This document shows positions 16,147-25,483 of a DNA stretch of 57,227 nt, piece by piece. This DNA comes from Nitrospinota bacterium (GTDB taxonomy: Bacteria > 2-12-FULL-45-22 > JACOWJ01): NCBI GenBank assembly GCA_016176845.1, contig JACOWJ010000028.1, positions 1 to 57,227 on the forward strand. Direction: 5' to 3'. The notes below the pieces were generated by a model, which worked only from the letters and a program-made list of their open reading frames with translations, had not been told where the DNA came from and did no database searches. A program made the position numbers and the translations under genes. Each line of letters starts with the position of its first letter. Position 1 is the stretch's first letter.

Positions 16147-18530
16147 TAAACCAGTCTCCTTAAGGTGTCCAAGAGCACCTTCTGTTCAAATGTGGGCTTG
16201 GTTATATATGCGTTTGCTCCCACTTCAATCCCTCTTTTTTTGTCCTCTTCCGATGACAATGTCGTGACAAGGATGATGGGTAGTTCTTTATATCTCTTAT
16301 CTCGACGAATTTTTTCAGTGAGAGTTAAACCATCCATATTTGGCATTTGAATATCCGACACTACAGCATCAAAGGAGCGGATACTGAGCTTATTGAAGGC
16401 ATCTACGCCATCTATTGCTATAATTACTTCATATCCGGCACTTTCGAGAATACGCTTCTCTTGCGTTCGGGTTGTAATGGAGTCATCCACGAGCAAGATG
16501 TGTTTTTTCCTCTCTACTTCCTCAGCCGGTTTCTCAGGGGATACCGACGCTACCCGCTTCCGTATGGTCTTCAATAAATCCTGGGGATTTAAAATCATAC
16601 AGATCTCGCCCGTGGCGAGAATAGTTGCACCGGAAACGTTACGCACACGCTTCAGCATTCCGCCAAGCGATTTCAGTAAAACCTCCTGCTCTTCCAGCAA
16701 CGAATCCACCAGAAGTCCGAGCCGTTCTTCGCCGATTGAGAGAACAATACACGGCAGTTCTTTTTCCGTTTCCGACACCTTTTCCTCCTTGGAGGGAGCC
16801 ATCGAGTGGATGGCCCGTAACTCAAGGAGATCTGAAAGCCGGGCAACAGACACCGGCCGGCCATCGAGGGCGATGGTTTGGCGCCCTTCAACGGAAAAAA
16901 TATCCTGGGGCGATACCCAACGACTTGTTTGAACAAACTCTACCGGCAGGGCATAGTTTTGACCCTTCACCGCAGCAATGAGTACGCGGGCTGTAGTCAG
17001 AGTAATCGGCAGCTGCACCCGAAATATGCAGCCCGCACGGAAAGCGGATTCCAGCTGGATGGTTCCCTTGAGACGTTCCACGTTCGCTCGAACTACATCG
17101 AGACCCACGCCTCTGCCTGAGACATCGGTGACAAATGAGCTTGTTGAGAATCCATAGGCGAAAATAAGGGATTGTATCTGCGCGGGCGTCATTGCAGCAA
17201 CTTTTTCCTCGGGATAGATTTCCCTTTTTACAGCAGTGCGCTTAATTGTTTCGATATCCAACCCACGTCCATCGTCCATGAGCTCAATCACGATGTTTGT
17301 TGCAGTCTGGTATGCCCTGAGGCGGATCGTTCCACTGCGAGACTTGCCGCTCCGTTTGCGCTCCTCTGGTGATTCAATGCCGTGATCGATGGCGTTCCGG
17401 ATCATGTGCATCAGCGGGTCTTTTATCTCTTCGAGGATGCGCTTGTCCGCCGTTGTCTCTCCTCCTTCAATAAGCAGTTGAATCTCTTTAGATTGGTCTC
17501 TTGAGATGTCACGCACCATTCGGGGAAAGAGATTGAAGATGGTTGATAGCGGAAGGAGACGAACGGCCCGAATTCCTTCTTCCAATTCGCTTACAATAAA
17601 TTGAAGTCTTGCATTGTCTTCGGATGCTTCAATTTTCATCCGGTTGAGAAGAATCCCCAAACGTTCGAGACGTTCTCGTTCCCTTTCGTGAAAATGGATC
17701 AATTTCCTCCCATCATCATGATTGCGAGCGCCACGTTCAAAAATCCGGTTCCGCTCGGTGCCGATTTCGCTGAGCAAAGAGCGATGGGCAAATGCATCCC
17801 TGTTCCACTCCTCCCATAGCCCAACGGCTTCCTCGATCCCGATAAGGCGACGGACGATCCGGGTCTTCGTCACGGTCAGTTCCCCCGCTTGGGTGATCAA
17901 CCCATCCAACTTCTGAGGTGCAACTCGAATCGTCTCGATAGGCGATCCCCTGGGTCCGATTGGGGAGGGCGGAAAATTCGAGGGCTGACTCTGAAACGGC
18001 CCGATTGCGGATGGCAGGTCCCGATTTGCGGAATTTCCGAGATCCGGCATCGGTTGAGTGCTTGAGGATGGCGAAGGCGTACGCAGAGGGATCGAATCGT
18101 CGATCTCGGCATCGCCATGGGCGGTCTCGCCGGTCTCTTCGGGCTCGGTCGCAGGGGCATCGACGGGAAACGCGGCCAAGATGCTCGAGACACTGACATC
18201 AGAAGGTTCTCCGGTCACCGCCTGGCACACCAGCTTTCGGATCTCATCCAGCTTCTGATACAGATAATCGATAATTTTTGGCGAGAGAACGGTTTCCCCA
18301 CGCTTCGCCGAACCCAACATATCCTCAAACCGATGCGCGATTATTTCAACATCCGTCACGCCAAGCATCTTCGAAGCGCCCTTCAGGCTGTGGGCCTCAC
18401 GAAACACATCCTCCAAAGTTACCCGGTCGTTGGGGTTGGCTTCCAACCGAAGTAAACCCTCGTCGAGGCGCTGTAAGTGTTCCTCGCTCTCTGTTTTAAA
18501 GAGTACACGGAGCTCTTCATCTTCAATCAT
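16146..18530 (-). CDS. cheA: Hybrid chemotaxis kinase CheA with C-terminal receiver
   Basis: The signal-transducing kinase of the che cluster, 794 residues. Domains in order: Hpt (1-105, phospho-His47 in REAHSLKGAS), a Pro/Ser-rich linker without an obvious P2 domain, P3 dimerisation (about 200-330), ATPase (about 335-505: MIRNAIDHGIESPEERK, DDGRGLDIETI, SGRGVGLDVVRANVE), CheW-like P5 (about 510-640) and a receiver (about 665-794: LLVDDSITTRT, phospho-Asp in VVSDIQMPNMDG, Lys in YITKPTF). The CheA-REC layout is typical of Frz/Wsp-like or alternative-function systems more than classical flagellar chemotaxis. It follows the MCP gene and overlaps cheB. Confidence 0.95.
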   Translation of the reverse strand: MIEDEELRVLFKTESEEHLQRLDEGLLRLEANPNDRVTLEDVFREAHSLKGASKMLGVTDVEIIAHRFEDMLGSAKRGETVLSPKIIDYLYQKLDEIRKLVCQAVTGEPSDVSVSSILAAFPVDAPATEPEETGETAHGDAEIDDSIPLRTPSPSSSTQPMPDLGNSANRDLPSAIGPFQSQPSNFPPSPIGPRGSPIETIRVAPQKLDGLITQAGELTVTKTRIVRRLIGIEEAVGLWEEWNRDAFAHRSLLSEIGTERNRIFERGARNHDDGRKLIHFHERERERLERLGILLNRMKIEASEDNARLQFIVSELEEGIRAVRLLPLSTIFNLFPRMVRDISRDQSKEIQLLIEGGETTADKRILEEIKDPLMHMIRNAIDHGIESPEERKRSGKSRSGTIRLRAYQTATNIVIELMDDGRGLDIETIKRTAVKREIYPEEKVAAMTPAQIQSLIFAYGFSTSSFVTDVSGRGVGLDVVRANVERLKGTIQLESAFRAGCIFRVQLPITLTTARVLIAAVKGQNYALPVEFVQTSRWVSPQDIFSVEGRQTIALDGRPVSVARLSDLLELRAIHSMAPSKEEKVSETEKELPCIVLSIGEERLGLLVDSLLEEQEVLLKSLGGMLKRVRNVSGATILATGEICMILNPQDLLKTIRKRVASVSPEKPAEEVERKKHILLVDDSITTRTQEKRILESAGYEVIIAIDGVDAFNKLSIRSFDAVVSDIQMPNMDGLTLTEKIRRDKRYKELPIILVTTLSSEEDKKRGIEVGANAYITKPTFEQKVLLDTLRRLV

Positions 18531-18595
18531 GGTTCCAAATCCCTGAAATCAAGCGAAACCCCAGCCTGACGGATCCTGTCGGAGGAAATCGATTT

Positions 18596-20008
18596 CTACA
18601 TCATCGCCTTGAGCTTTTGAGCCGCTTCGTTCAGTTTCTGGATGCCCAGTCGCGTTTGCGTAATTCCAGCAGCTGTTTCCTTGGCACCGGCGTTGATGGA
18701 GTCCATCGCCCCAACAACCTGTCGGATGGCTGCTGCCTGCTGTCTTACATTCAGCGAGATTTGTTGTACGCTCTCAAATGCACTGGTGATGGAAACTGCT
18801 AAACCTTCTACAGCTCTGGCCCCCTCTTCTGTCACCATCACGGTAGAATTGGTAGCCTTCTGGTTGTCTGTTACGAGAGCACTAATTCTTTCGGCCGACT
18901 TTTTGCTTTGGTCGGCCAGTTTGCGAATCTCTGCTGCGACGATAGAGAACCCCTTGCCGTGCTCCCCGGCGCGGGCCGCCTCGACCGCTGCGTTCAGCGC
19001 CAGCATATTGGTCTGGTTCGCCAAATCACTGACAAAGTTTGTGATGTTTCCAATTTGACCGGTTTGCTCACTCAGATAAAGGATCTGCTCAGAAATGACT
19101 TTCATTTTTTCCCTGACGCTGGATGTGTCTCCAAGCGACGGCTTATCCGGATGGATTCCTCCCAAAGCAAGTGATAATGCCTGACGTGTCGCTGCCGCCG
19201 CCGATTCCGCCTGTTCAGCCGCTCGACTAGACGATACATCCAACTCTTCCATCGTGGTGGTTGTTTCATTGACCGAAGCAGCCTGTTGCATCGCCGTTCG
19301 TGCGTGCTCCTCGGCGGTAGAAGCAATTTCCGTTGAAGTAGTGGAGATATCAGTTACTGCATCATTAATTAATCTGGCAACGCCTGACGAGGTAATAAGA
19401 GCGGTAATTATGGAGAGAATTATAGATAACAATATGCCGAACGTAGCCACCTTCGTGAGAAATCTCAGTGCTCTACCTGCCTCCTCTTGTCGTGTTGCAA
19501 GCGTTACTTTCTCTCTTACTCTGAATCCTGCCACCAGATCGTTTATCGTATCAATAAGCCTCTCTGTTTCTCCTGATGCAACTAAAGCGCTTGCCTCTTT
19601 TATTTTGTCTTTTTGTACTAATGATATTTCTTTTTTAGCAAGATCATCAAATTGGTTTCCCAACAATACCAGTTGGGTCAAACGTTTTCGCTGCTCTGGG
19701 TTTTGAATTGCTTCCTCTCTATATATAGATGCTGCTTCACGAAACAGCTTGAGCCTTTTCTCATACGACTTTAAGTGATCTATTTTGTTCGTAATAACAT
19801 ACCCCTGGACATCAGACACCATCCTGGAAATGCCAAGAGCAATATCACTCGCTCCTTGAACTGTGTTGACTGAAATGGTTACCTGTTCCGATAGGTTAAA
19901 AAACGTCTTGGTGTTCAAGTACACCATCACCGCCAACGCAACGAAGAAAAGAACGAACACTCCGTATCCGAACAACATTCGATATCTCAGTTTTAATTGG
20001 TTAAACAT
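18596..20008 (-). CDS. Methyl-accepting chemotaxis protein
   Basis: Transmembrane chemoreceptor of 470 residues. A first membrane helix spans about residues 13-32, followed by a periplasmic four-helix-bundle-like sensor (about 33-185) and a second helix near 186-208 ([19 protein letters not shown]). No clear HAMP domain separates the second helix from the signalling bundle. The kinase-contact tip is well conserved: [20 protein letters not shown] then [21 protein letters not shown]. The ATG at 20008 follows AGGGAGAGGTTGGC. It lies between the double CheW and cheA genes, so it is the likely dedicated receptor of this cluster. The ligand cannot be deduced. Confidence 0.93.
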   Translation of the reverse strand: MFNQLKLRYRMLFGYGVFVLFFVALAVMVYLNTKTFFNLSEQVTISVNTVQGASDIALGISRMVSDVQGYVITNKIDHLKSYEKRLKLFREAASIYREEAIQNPEQRKRLTQLVLLGNQFDDLAKKEISLVQKDKIKEASALVASGETERLIDTINDLVAGFRVREKVTLATRQEEAGRALRFLTKVATFGILLSIILSIITALITSSGVARLINDAVTDISTTSTEIASTAEEHARTAMQQAASVNETTTTMEELDVSSSRAAEQAESAAAATRQALSLALGGIHPDKPSLGDTSSVREKMKVISEQILYLSEQTGQIGNITNFVSDLANQTNMLALNAAVEAARAGEHGKGFSIVAAEIRKLADQSKKSAERISALVTDNQKATNSTVMVTEEGARAVEGLAVSITSAFESVQQISLNVRQQAAAIRQVVGAMDSINAGAKETAAGITQTRLGIQKLNEAAQKLKAMM

Positions 20009-20033
20009 GCCAACCTCTCCCTTTCAGAAAATG

Positions 20034-21059
20034 TCACGCCTCCTCATTGACCACCAAATCCCCTTGGGTGAGGATTTTCGGCAAATCCAGAATGCTCAGC
20101 ATCTTCCCCCCATAGGGAGCTGTGCCCTTGAGGAACTCCTCATTCAGGGATTGCACGGCTTCAGGAACCGGGATGATGTTCGTCGGCTGGAGGTAGATGA
20201 CCTCCAGCACCTCGTCGGCCATCACACCGGCGCAAAGGTCGTCGATCTGGACAACGACACCCTTTCCTGGAGCGCGTTTGCCACCGAAAGGCATCTTTAA
20301 CGCCCTTCGAATGTCCACCAGCGTTAAGAGATCGCCGCGGAGATTCGTGACCCCGACAATATGTTCCGGACAGCAGGGAACGGGTGTCACATGGGGGATA
20401 TCGACAAACTCGCGCACGATATCGAGAGCTATTCCAAAGTACTCGCCACTTAATCCGATAACGGCAAGGGGTGTCCCTCCCGTTAAATCCTGATTCTCGA
20501 TGGGTCGCATCAAATTCCGGGCCCGCTCACGAAAGATGGCTTTCTCTTCCGAAGCCGCTTCCGGACAGAAGGAGCGTTCCTCTAACGGAGGGGGAATCTT
20601 TCCCTCTTCGCTCATCTCTTCGATCCCCTCTGGAAGGCGCATCAGGTTCTCTAAATGCAAAAGCATGATGAGATCTTCTTCAACCTTTGCCACGCTGGCA
20701 ATAAAACGTGAGCGGGTCTCTCCTTCTTGTCCGTAGGTTGTCACCGCTTCGATCTCTTCTGTTGAAATGCTCTGCACATCATGGACATCGTTTACGATAA
20801 TTCCCATCAAAAGCCCTGCATGCTCCAGCACGACGACACGATTTGTCAGGCGATAGCGCTGCGGCGCATGCCCGAACCGAATATGGAGGTCCATCACGGG
20901 GACAATTTTACCACGAAAATTGAAGACGCCAACGATGTAACCCGGTGCTTCCTCGATCGGCGTGAGCTCCGGGAGCCAGAGAATCTCCCGCACCACGTGA
21001 GCCTCCACGGCATAGAGCGAGCTTTGCAGGCTGAAAACAAGCCGCGATGTACGCATCAT
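20034..21059 (-). CDS. Tandem double CheW coupling protein
   Basis: Adaptor linking receptors to CheA. The 341 residues hold two CheW domains. The first (about 5-145) has IVGVFNFRGKIVPVMDLHIR; the second (about 195-340) has HIVGVTNLRGDLLTLVDIRR and GVMADEVLEVIYLQP. They are joined by an acidic linker (EGIEEMSEEGKIPPPLEE). Fusions of two CheW units are known in alternative chemosensory operons. The start may be the first or second Met; neither has a textbook ribosome-binding site beyond a G-rich run. It is followed by the MCP gene after 25 nt and preceded by a TTAGGGG heptad tract. Confidence 0.92.
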   Translation of the reverse strand: MMRTSRLVFSLQSSLYAVEAHVVREILWLPELTPIEEAPGYIVGVFNFRGKIVPVMDLHIRFGHAPQRYRLTNRVVVLEHAGLLMGIIVNDVHDVQSISTEEIEAVTTYGQEGETRSRFIASVAKVEEDLIMLLHLENLMRLPEGIEEMSEEGKIPPPLEERSFCPEAASEEKAIFRERARNLMRPIENQDLTGGTPLAVIGLSGEYFGIALDIVREFVDIPHVTPVPCCPEHIVGVTNLRGDLLTLVDIRRALKMPFGGKRAPGKGVVVQIDDLCAGVMADEVLEVIYLQPTNIIPVPEAVQSLNEEFLKGTAPYGGKMLSILDLPKILTQGDLVVNEEA

Positions 21060-21090
21060 GTTATGGTCCCCCCCTCACCCCTACCGGGGG

Positions 21091-21123
21091 GTTAGGGGTT
21101 AGGGATTAGGGGTTAGGGGTTAG
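21091..21123. repeat. Heptad repeat (TTAGGGG)
   Basis: Units TTAGGGG, TTAGGGA, TTAGGGG, TTAGGGG, TTAG between cheR and the CheW gene. Confidence 0.8.
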
Positions 21124-21154
21124 TAAAGAAGAGGTTTCGCCTATCCCATCGAGT

Positions 21155-22660
21155 TTATGAGTTCCCTTTGCCCAGCATCTTTTGGACGTAGAGAGACAAT
21201 TCGCCAACCGTCAGCTCTTCATAAGGTTCCACGGTAAAATGCGGCGGCATTGCCTTGAGAAACTCTAAAGCGGTAGCACGCATCTTCCTTGCTCTCGCGG
21301 AGTCCTCCTCTCTCTCGTACAGGGCGCCGAGATCGAGGTATGCCGGGATGAACGAGGGCGAAAGGTAGAGCGCCTTTTTCAAAAAACTCTTCGCTTGCTC
21401 AGTGTCCCCCTGCTCTTCGGCAACGTGCGCCAACAAGTAGTATGGCTGCACAGCGAAGGGATTGACCGCGAGTGCCTGCTTGCAATAGCGCGCTGCCCTT
21501 TCGCTCTCGCCCAGGTTCGCGCATGCCCGAGCCATCAGATCGAGTGCCTGGAAATTTTGAGGTTCATCCTGCAGCAGAGGTTCCAGCTTCTTCATGGCCC
21601 CACCGTAAGCACCATCTCGGAAAAAGACCTCGGCTTCGGTCAGGAGCGTTTGGGAGTGCACCATTTCAGAACGCGGCTGGTGACGGGTGGATTCTGGGGC
21701 TTCGGTATTCTGCGCTCCGGATCCCGAAACATGAGTCGGAACGGGGCTTGGTAGCGCGACCAAACTTTGTACGACCGGTCTTCTCCGAGCCCTTCCATTC
21801 GTTTCAACGGGTACGTCTCCGCCGCGTTGATAAACAACGGATTCTGGAAAGCATCTTACCCGCAATAAACCTGCACTCTGGGCGTGTATCTCTGTATGTC
21901 CAGTGATCAGATACCCTCCCTCATTCAGCACGTTGACCACCTTTTCTAACACCACAGAGATCACACTAAAGTCAAAGTATATGAAAACGTTCCGACAGAG
22001 AATAAGATCCATATCGTGAATGTCTGTTGTATTGCTGGGATACGAATCGTTAAACAAATTTCCATAGTAAAATGTCACCATCGTTCGAATCCGCTCATCG
22101 ATCTCCCATTCATTTTTTCGTTTGTGAAAGTAGCGTTTCTGGAGATCGGGCTCCATAGTACGGAACGACCATGATCTGTAAATACCTCGTCTGGACTTTC
22201 CAATAGCCTCCTCATTCATATCGATTCCCAGAATAAAAATATTCCAATCATCTCGATATGGAAGCAGCTCATCGATCACCATAGCCAGCGAGTATGGCTC
22301 CTCACCGGTCGAGCATCCTGCGCTCCAGATTCGCAGGGTGCGTTTGCTCTTATTCCGTTCGATCAACTCCGGCAGAATCCAATTTTTCATCAGGTTGAAC
22401 TGCCCCTTGTCCCGAAAGAAATAGCTCTCTCCTGTGGCGAGGTGAGCTGCCAACTCCTTCCATTCGAGGTCGCTCTCGGCGCTATCGGCCTTTAAAAATT
22501 GATAATATTCCTCCGGCTCAGTCAGCTTGAGAAGCTTCATCCGCAACCCTATTGCTTTGCGGAATGTTTTGTTATCTTGGGGTCGAATGTGCAGTCCTGT
22601 CTGTGCTGTGACCAATTCAGCAAGTTGAGAAAAAGACATGTCTGAAATCGTGTTGTTCAT
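21155..22660 (-). CDS. cheR: CheR methyltransferase with C-terminal TPR domain
   Basis: S-adenosylmethionine-dependent chemoreceptor glutamate methyltransferase. The CheR N-domain (about 1-75) is followed by the catalytic domain (about 80-275) with ATGESYFFRDKGQF, the SAM-binding LRIWSAGCSTGEEPYSLAM, LGIDMNEEAI and DLILCRNVFIYFD. After a low-complexity linker come several TPR units (about 340-470: RAARYCKQALAVNPFAVQPY), as in the CheR-TPR class used by Wsp-like systems. ATG 22660 gives 501 residues; a GTG at 22672 adds four. It is the first intact gene of the che operon. Confidence 0.93.
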   Translation of the reverse strand: MNNTISDMSFSQLAELVTAQTGLHIRPQDNKTFRKAIGLRMKLLKLTEPEEYYQFLKADSAESDLEWKELAAHLATGESYFFRDKGQFNLMKNWILPELIERNKSKRTLRIWSAGCSTGEEPYSLAMVIDELLPYRDDWNIFILGIDMNEEAIGKSRRGIYRSWSFRTMEPDLQKRYFHKRKNEWEIDERIRTMVTFYYGNLFNDSYPSNTTDIHDMDLILCRNVFIYFDFSVISVVLEKVVNVLNEGGYLITGHTEIHAQSAGLLRVRCFPESVVYQRGGDVPVETNGRARRRPVVQSLVALPSPVPTHVSGSGAQNTEAPESTRHQPRSEMVHSQTLLTEAEVFFRDGAYGGAMKKLEPLLQDEPQNFQALDLMARACANLGESERAARYCKQALAVNPFAVQPYYLLAHVAEEQGDTEQAKSFLKKALYLSPSFIPAYLDLGALYEREEDSARARKMRATALEFLKAMPPHFTVEPYEELTVGELSLYVQKMLGKGNS

Positions 22661-22674
22661 TGGTATAACCACAA

Positions 22675-23349
22675 TTAGGTTAATATCGAGGAAGCCACTC
22701 CATTTAAGGTCCCCGCAGATGCTGGAGATAACCCTCCAGCATCTGCTCTGAAACTCACAAGGGTGCCATCATCGACCGGCTCCCCTTTTCTATTAAACTC
22801 CATTACCTCACTGATACAGGTTCTGCCGAAGTATCCCATATTTTCACATAAATTACATCCTTTTCCACGGTAAAATTTTATTGGAAGGTTTTTATAATTC
22901 ATTTTAAGTCTACTGATCCATTGATCAGAAGGGATGTAGGACTCTTTACATTTGTTACAAATTAAAGGACACAAACGTTGGGCAATAATACCGATGATTG
23001 AAGAGACTACCAGGTATGGAGGGATACCCATGTTTAGGAGACGAGTCACAGTTGCAGGAGCATTGTTGGTATGGAGAGTACTTAAAACCAGGTGGCCTGT
23101 TTGAGCAGCTAGAATCGCAATTTCGGCAGTATCTCGATCTCTTATTTCTCCTATCATTATCACATCTGGATCCTGGCGTAAAATTGACCTTAATGCATTA
23201 GCAAAAATCAAATTAACCCTCTCATTTATTTGAACCTGGTTTACTCCCTCCAGGTCATATTCTATAGGGTCGTCAATGGTTATTATATTAATCTTACTAG
23301 ATCGGTCTTTCCACGTGAATGTCGTTGGATAAATCGATATATGAAATCC
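22675..23349 (-). pseudogene. gspE/pilB fragment joined to a bacterial Ig-like (Big_1) fragment
   Basis: The frame opens after a TAG at 23350-23352 and reads [20 protein letters not shown], then [33 protein letters not shown] and the metal-binding CPLICNKC...CNLC, all from the C-terminal half of a GspE/PilB secretion ATPase. The Walker A region is missing. After EVMEFN the chain becomes [18 protein letters not shown] then [18 protein letters not shown], which matches a Big_1 immunoglobulin-like repeat, not an ATPase. Both pieces are incomplete, so this is a chimeric remnant. It is AT-richer than the genes on either side. Confidence 0.75.
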
Positions 23350-23830
23350 CTAAAGACCCTAACTGTGAGGCCATTGCTAGTGCTAAACTTTTTTGGGATA
23401 AATTTAAAGATAAATCCTTGAAATTACTCGCCTTGTCCAAATTCATCCACTCAGGAGGCCAGCATTCCCAAGCAATTGTGTTGAATGATTTCTCGTCAAA
23501 TTATGGTTAGTGCTGAGGGATCGAAGCTGAACGAGGTTGATCGGGTGAGGCTACTCGGGTACCTTGAAAGGGCAAGCTCCTATCGGCTCATAATAGTTCC
23601 TCCTAGAAAACAGTTATAAGGCCGAAATTCGGTTCGGAGCAGGCAACCCCCTCTTCTCATTTCTCAAAAGGGCTGCCGACGTGAGAATATGATTTCTTTG
23701 CCGTCGATTTATTCATCGGGTTCCAGGCGAATTTTCTTTAAATTTTTTTTTCACGTGGATCCCCCAAAAAACAAGGGTCCTTCAGGGCCAGCCCCTCCCT
23801 AAAGGACCCTGGACCTTTATTCCGCCTCTA
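23350..23830. other. AT-rich intergenic region with a terminator
   Basis: A short AT-rich plus-strand frame (23319-23510, 63 codons, no family match, no ribosome-binding site) may be a gene fragment. The rest holds no recognisable gene, only the terminator at 23764-23810 serving the cytochrome operon. Confidence 0.5.
23764..23810 (-). terminator. Intrinsic terminator of the cytochrome/bc operon
   Basis: AGGGTCCTT (23774-23782) pairs with AAGGACCCT (23802-23810), extended by AGGG/CCCT. Read on the minus strand the stem is followed by a T-run (complement of 23766-23773). It lies 20-70 nt past the tetraheme stop codon. Confidence 0.85.
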
Positions 23831-24478
23831 TTATTCCTCCTCATCCTCTTCCTCCTTCTCCGTCTTCACCTTCTTCTTGTACTCCTCGGGCGTCGGATGG
23901 GCGATCTTCTTCTTCGCCTGCTCGAAGTCAAACCCGACCTTCTTTCCCCCGGCGACCGTATACTGGTTGGGGTCCCAGGATGGGCTCTCGCTGTTATGAC
24001 AGGTGGTGCAGTTCTTTTCCGTCGGGAGGATCAGGCCGTTCTTCTTGGCCTCCTCCTTGTCGATCATGATCTTCTTCTTGCGGTAGCCACTGCCCGGCCC
24101 GTGACAGGACTCGCACTGGATCCCATCCTCCATCTTGAAGGTCTTAGCCAGCAATTTGGGATCCACCCCATAGGCGGTGACATGGCACTTCAGGCACTTG
24201 GGCTCCTTCTGCGGGTCTCCGCTTACCCCTTTCTTTTGAGCAAACTCCTTCGCCTTAGGAGTCGCCAGGGTCTTGTAAGTCTTGGCATGAGGGCCCTCCT
24301 CCCATTTTTGGAAGGCCTCTCCGGAGCCCTTTTTCCGGTGGCAGTTCTTGCACTTGGAAACCCCCACGTATTTGTACTCCGCCGCGAAGGTCCCGCTGCC
24401 AAAAACCCAAAGCCCCACCAAGAGCAACCCCACTATTCCTGTCCCCAACGACCACATCCATCCCTTGCCCCGTTTCAT
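23831..24478 (-). CDS. Tetraheme cytochrome c (c554-type)
   Basis: A 215-residue periplasmic electron carrier. An N-terminal hydrophobic helix (about residues 8-32, ending GTFAA) is a signal peptide or anchor. Four CXXCH motifs follow: CKNCH, CLKCH, CESCH and CTTCH. The pattern GVSKCKNCH...KWEEGPHAKTYKTL resembles the cytochrome c554 family, and CESCHGPGSGY is typical of such proteins. The C-terminus is a Lys/Glu-rich tail (KKKVKTEKEEEDEEE). It is the last gene of the operon, just before a strong terminator. It could shuttle electrons between the quinol-oxidising complex and the outer-membrane conduit; this is inference. Confidence 0.88.
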   Translation of the reverse strand: MKRGKGWMWSLGTGIVGLLLVGLWVFGSGTFAAEYKYVGVSKCKNCHRKKGSGEAFQKWEEGPHAKTYKTLATPKAKEFAQKKGVSGDPQKEPKCLKCHVTAYGVDPKLLAKTFKMEDGIQCESCHGPGSGYRKKKIMIDKEEAKKNGLILPTEKNCTTCHNSESPSWDPNQYTVAGGKKVGFDFEQAKKKIAHPTPEEYKKKVKTEKEEEDEEE

Positions 24479-24503
24479 CTTTTCCTTTCCTCCTCTTAAA
24501 AGC

Positions 24504-24527
24504 AGGGGTTAGGGGTTAGGGGTTAGT
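24504..24527. repeat. Heptad repeat, left arm (TTAGGGG x3)
   Basis: Three TTAGGGG-type units forming an inverted pair with 24555-24600, between two cytochrome genes. Confidence 0.8.
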
Positions 24528-24554
24528 AGAGAAACGCACTATTTACATCGATCT

Positions 24555-24600
24555 GCTAACCCCTAATCCCTAACCCCTAACCTCTAATCCCTAGTCCCTG
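24555..24600. repeat. Heptad repeat, right arm (CCCCTAA)
   Basis: Units CTAACCC, CTAATCC, CTAACCC, CTAACCT, CTAATCC, CTAGTCC. The tract supplies the stop codon (TAG) of the adjoining pentaheme gene. Confidence 0.8.
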
Positions 24601-25418
24601 TGAACGAGGGTCCTCCGATAGCCGATCGCGATCACCAGAGCCACCAGCAGGAACCCGATGGAAATCATACCGACGAACCTTCGGTGGTTCGCCTCTCGAT
24701 CCAACCGAGATAGATCGTCCCCGATCTTCTCCATCACCGATGTGAGCTGCTGTTCCTTTCGGATTGTCCGGTTCACCGCCATCTCGTGGACCAGCTTCTC
24801 CACCTCTTCCTTGACCCCCCCCAACTCTCTCCGCATCGGGTCTACGCTCATCCCTTTGTTCCAAACCTCGGCCAGCAGGAGGTTGGCCTTCTTAACCTGG
24901 TCGTTAATCCGCATCAGGCCCTGCTTGACCTTTTTGGAATCGGCGAAATCATGGCAGTCGGAACAATCGTCCTCCGTAATGATCCTTTTCAAAGAGGGAG
25001 GCCTGATGTTGTGGACCCCATGGCAGGCCGTACAGGTCGGGGCATCCGTCCCCGCCCTCAGCGCCTCCCCGTGAGGGCCTTGGAGGAAGCTCTCCCTTTC
25101 CGTCCCGTGACACTGGCCGCAAAAGTCCGGGATTTGCTCCTCTTCGGGCTTTCCCAGATAGCCGGCCTTGCTCGATTTAGCGGCCTTCTTCGTATGGGCT
25201 TTGGGATTCCCCCCGTGGCAGCCATCACAGGAGACCTGGTGGAGCGCATGGACGCTCTTCTGCCAGTCCCGGACTGGATCGCGCAGCTTCTTTTCCCTCT
25301 CCTCGAGGTGGCACTCCTGGCAGGAGCCGGTCTCGACCTCCTGGGCCCAAAGCCCTCTGCTCCCTCCTCCACCCAGGATCGCCAGGACCAAAAAAAGACC
25401 CCAGACCCACCTGCTCAA
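24591..25418 (-). CDS. Membrane-anchored pentaheme cytochrome c
   Basis: A 275-residue protein with a signal peptide (VWGLFLVLAILGGGG...LWAQ), five CXXCH motifs (CQECH, CDGCH, CGQCH, CTACH, CSDCH) within residues 33-155, then a helical stretch and a C-terminal membrane helix (FVGMISIGFLLVALVIAIGY, about 246-265). It would sit on the outer face of the inner membrane. The TTG start at 25418 is supported by GGAGG 10 nt upstream. It follows the subunit IV gene by 65 nt, so it is a candidate replacement for the missing cytochrome c1/f of this bc-type complex. Partner assignment is inference. Confidence 0.87.
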   Translation of the reverse strand: MSRWVWGLFLVLAILGGGGSRGLWAQEVETGSCQECHLEEREKKLRDPVRDWQKSVHALHQVSCDGCHGGNPKAHTKKAAKSSKAGYLGKPEEEQIPDFCGQCHGTERESFLQGPHGEALRAGTDAPTCTACHGVHNIRPPSLKRIITEDDCSDCHDFADSKKVKQGLMRINDQVKKANLLLAEVWNKGMSVDPMRRELGGVKEEVEKLVHEMAVNRTIRKEQQLTSVMEKIGDDLSRLDREANHRRFVGMISIGFLLVALVIAIGYRRTLVHRD

Positions 25419-25483
25419 CGCTCTTTATCCTCCATGAAGCCCCCTGCTTTTAGTAGAGAGAGCGGCACACGCATTCTCCCCCA

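Noticed and set aside
23319-23510. A 63-codon AT-rich plus-strand frame
   Set aside because: No ribosome-binding site, no family match, and it overlaps the antisense gspE remnant; kept only as a possible fragment in the region note.
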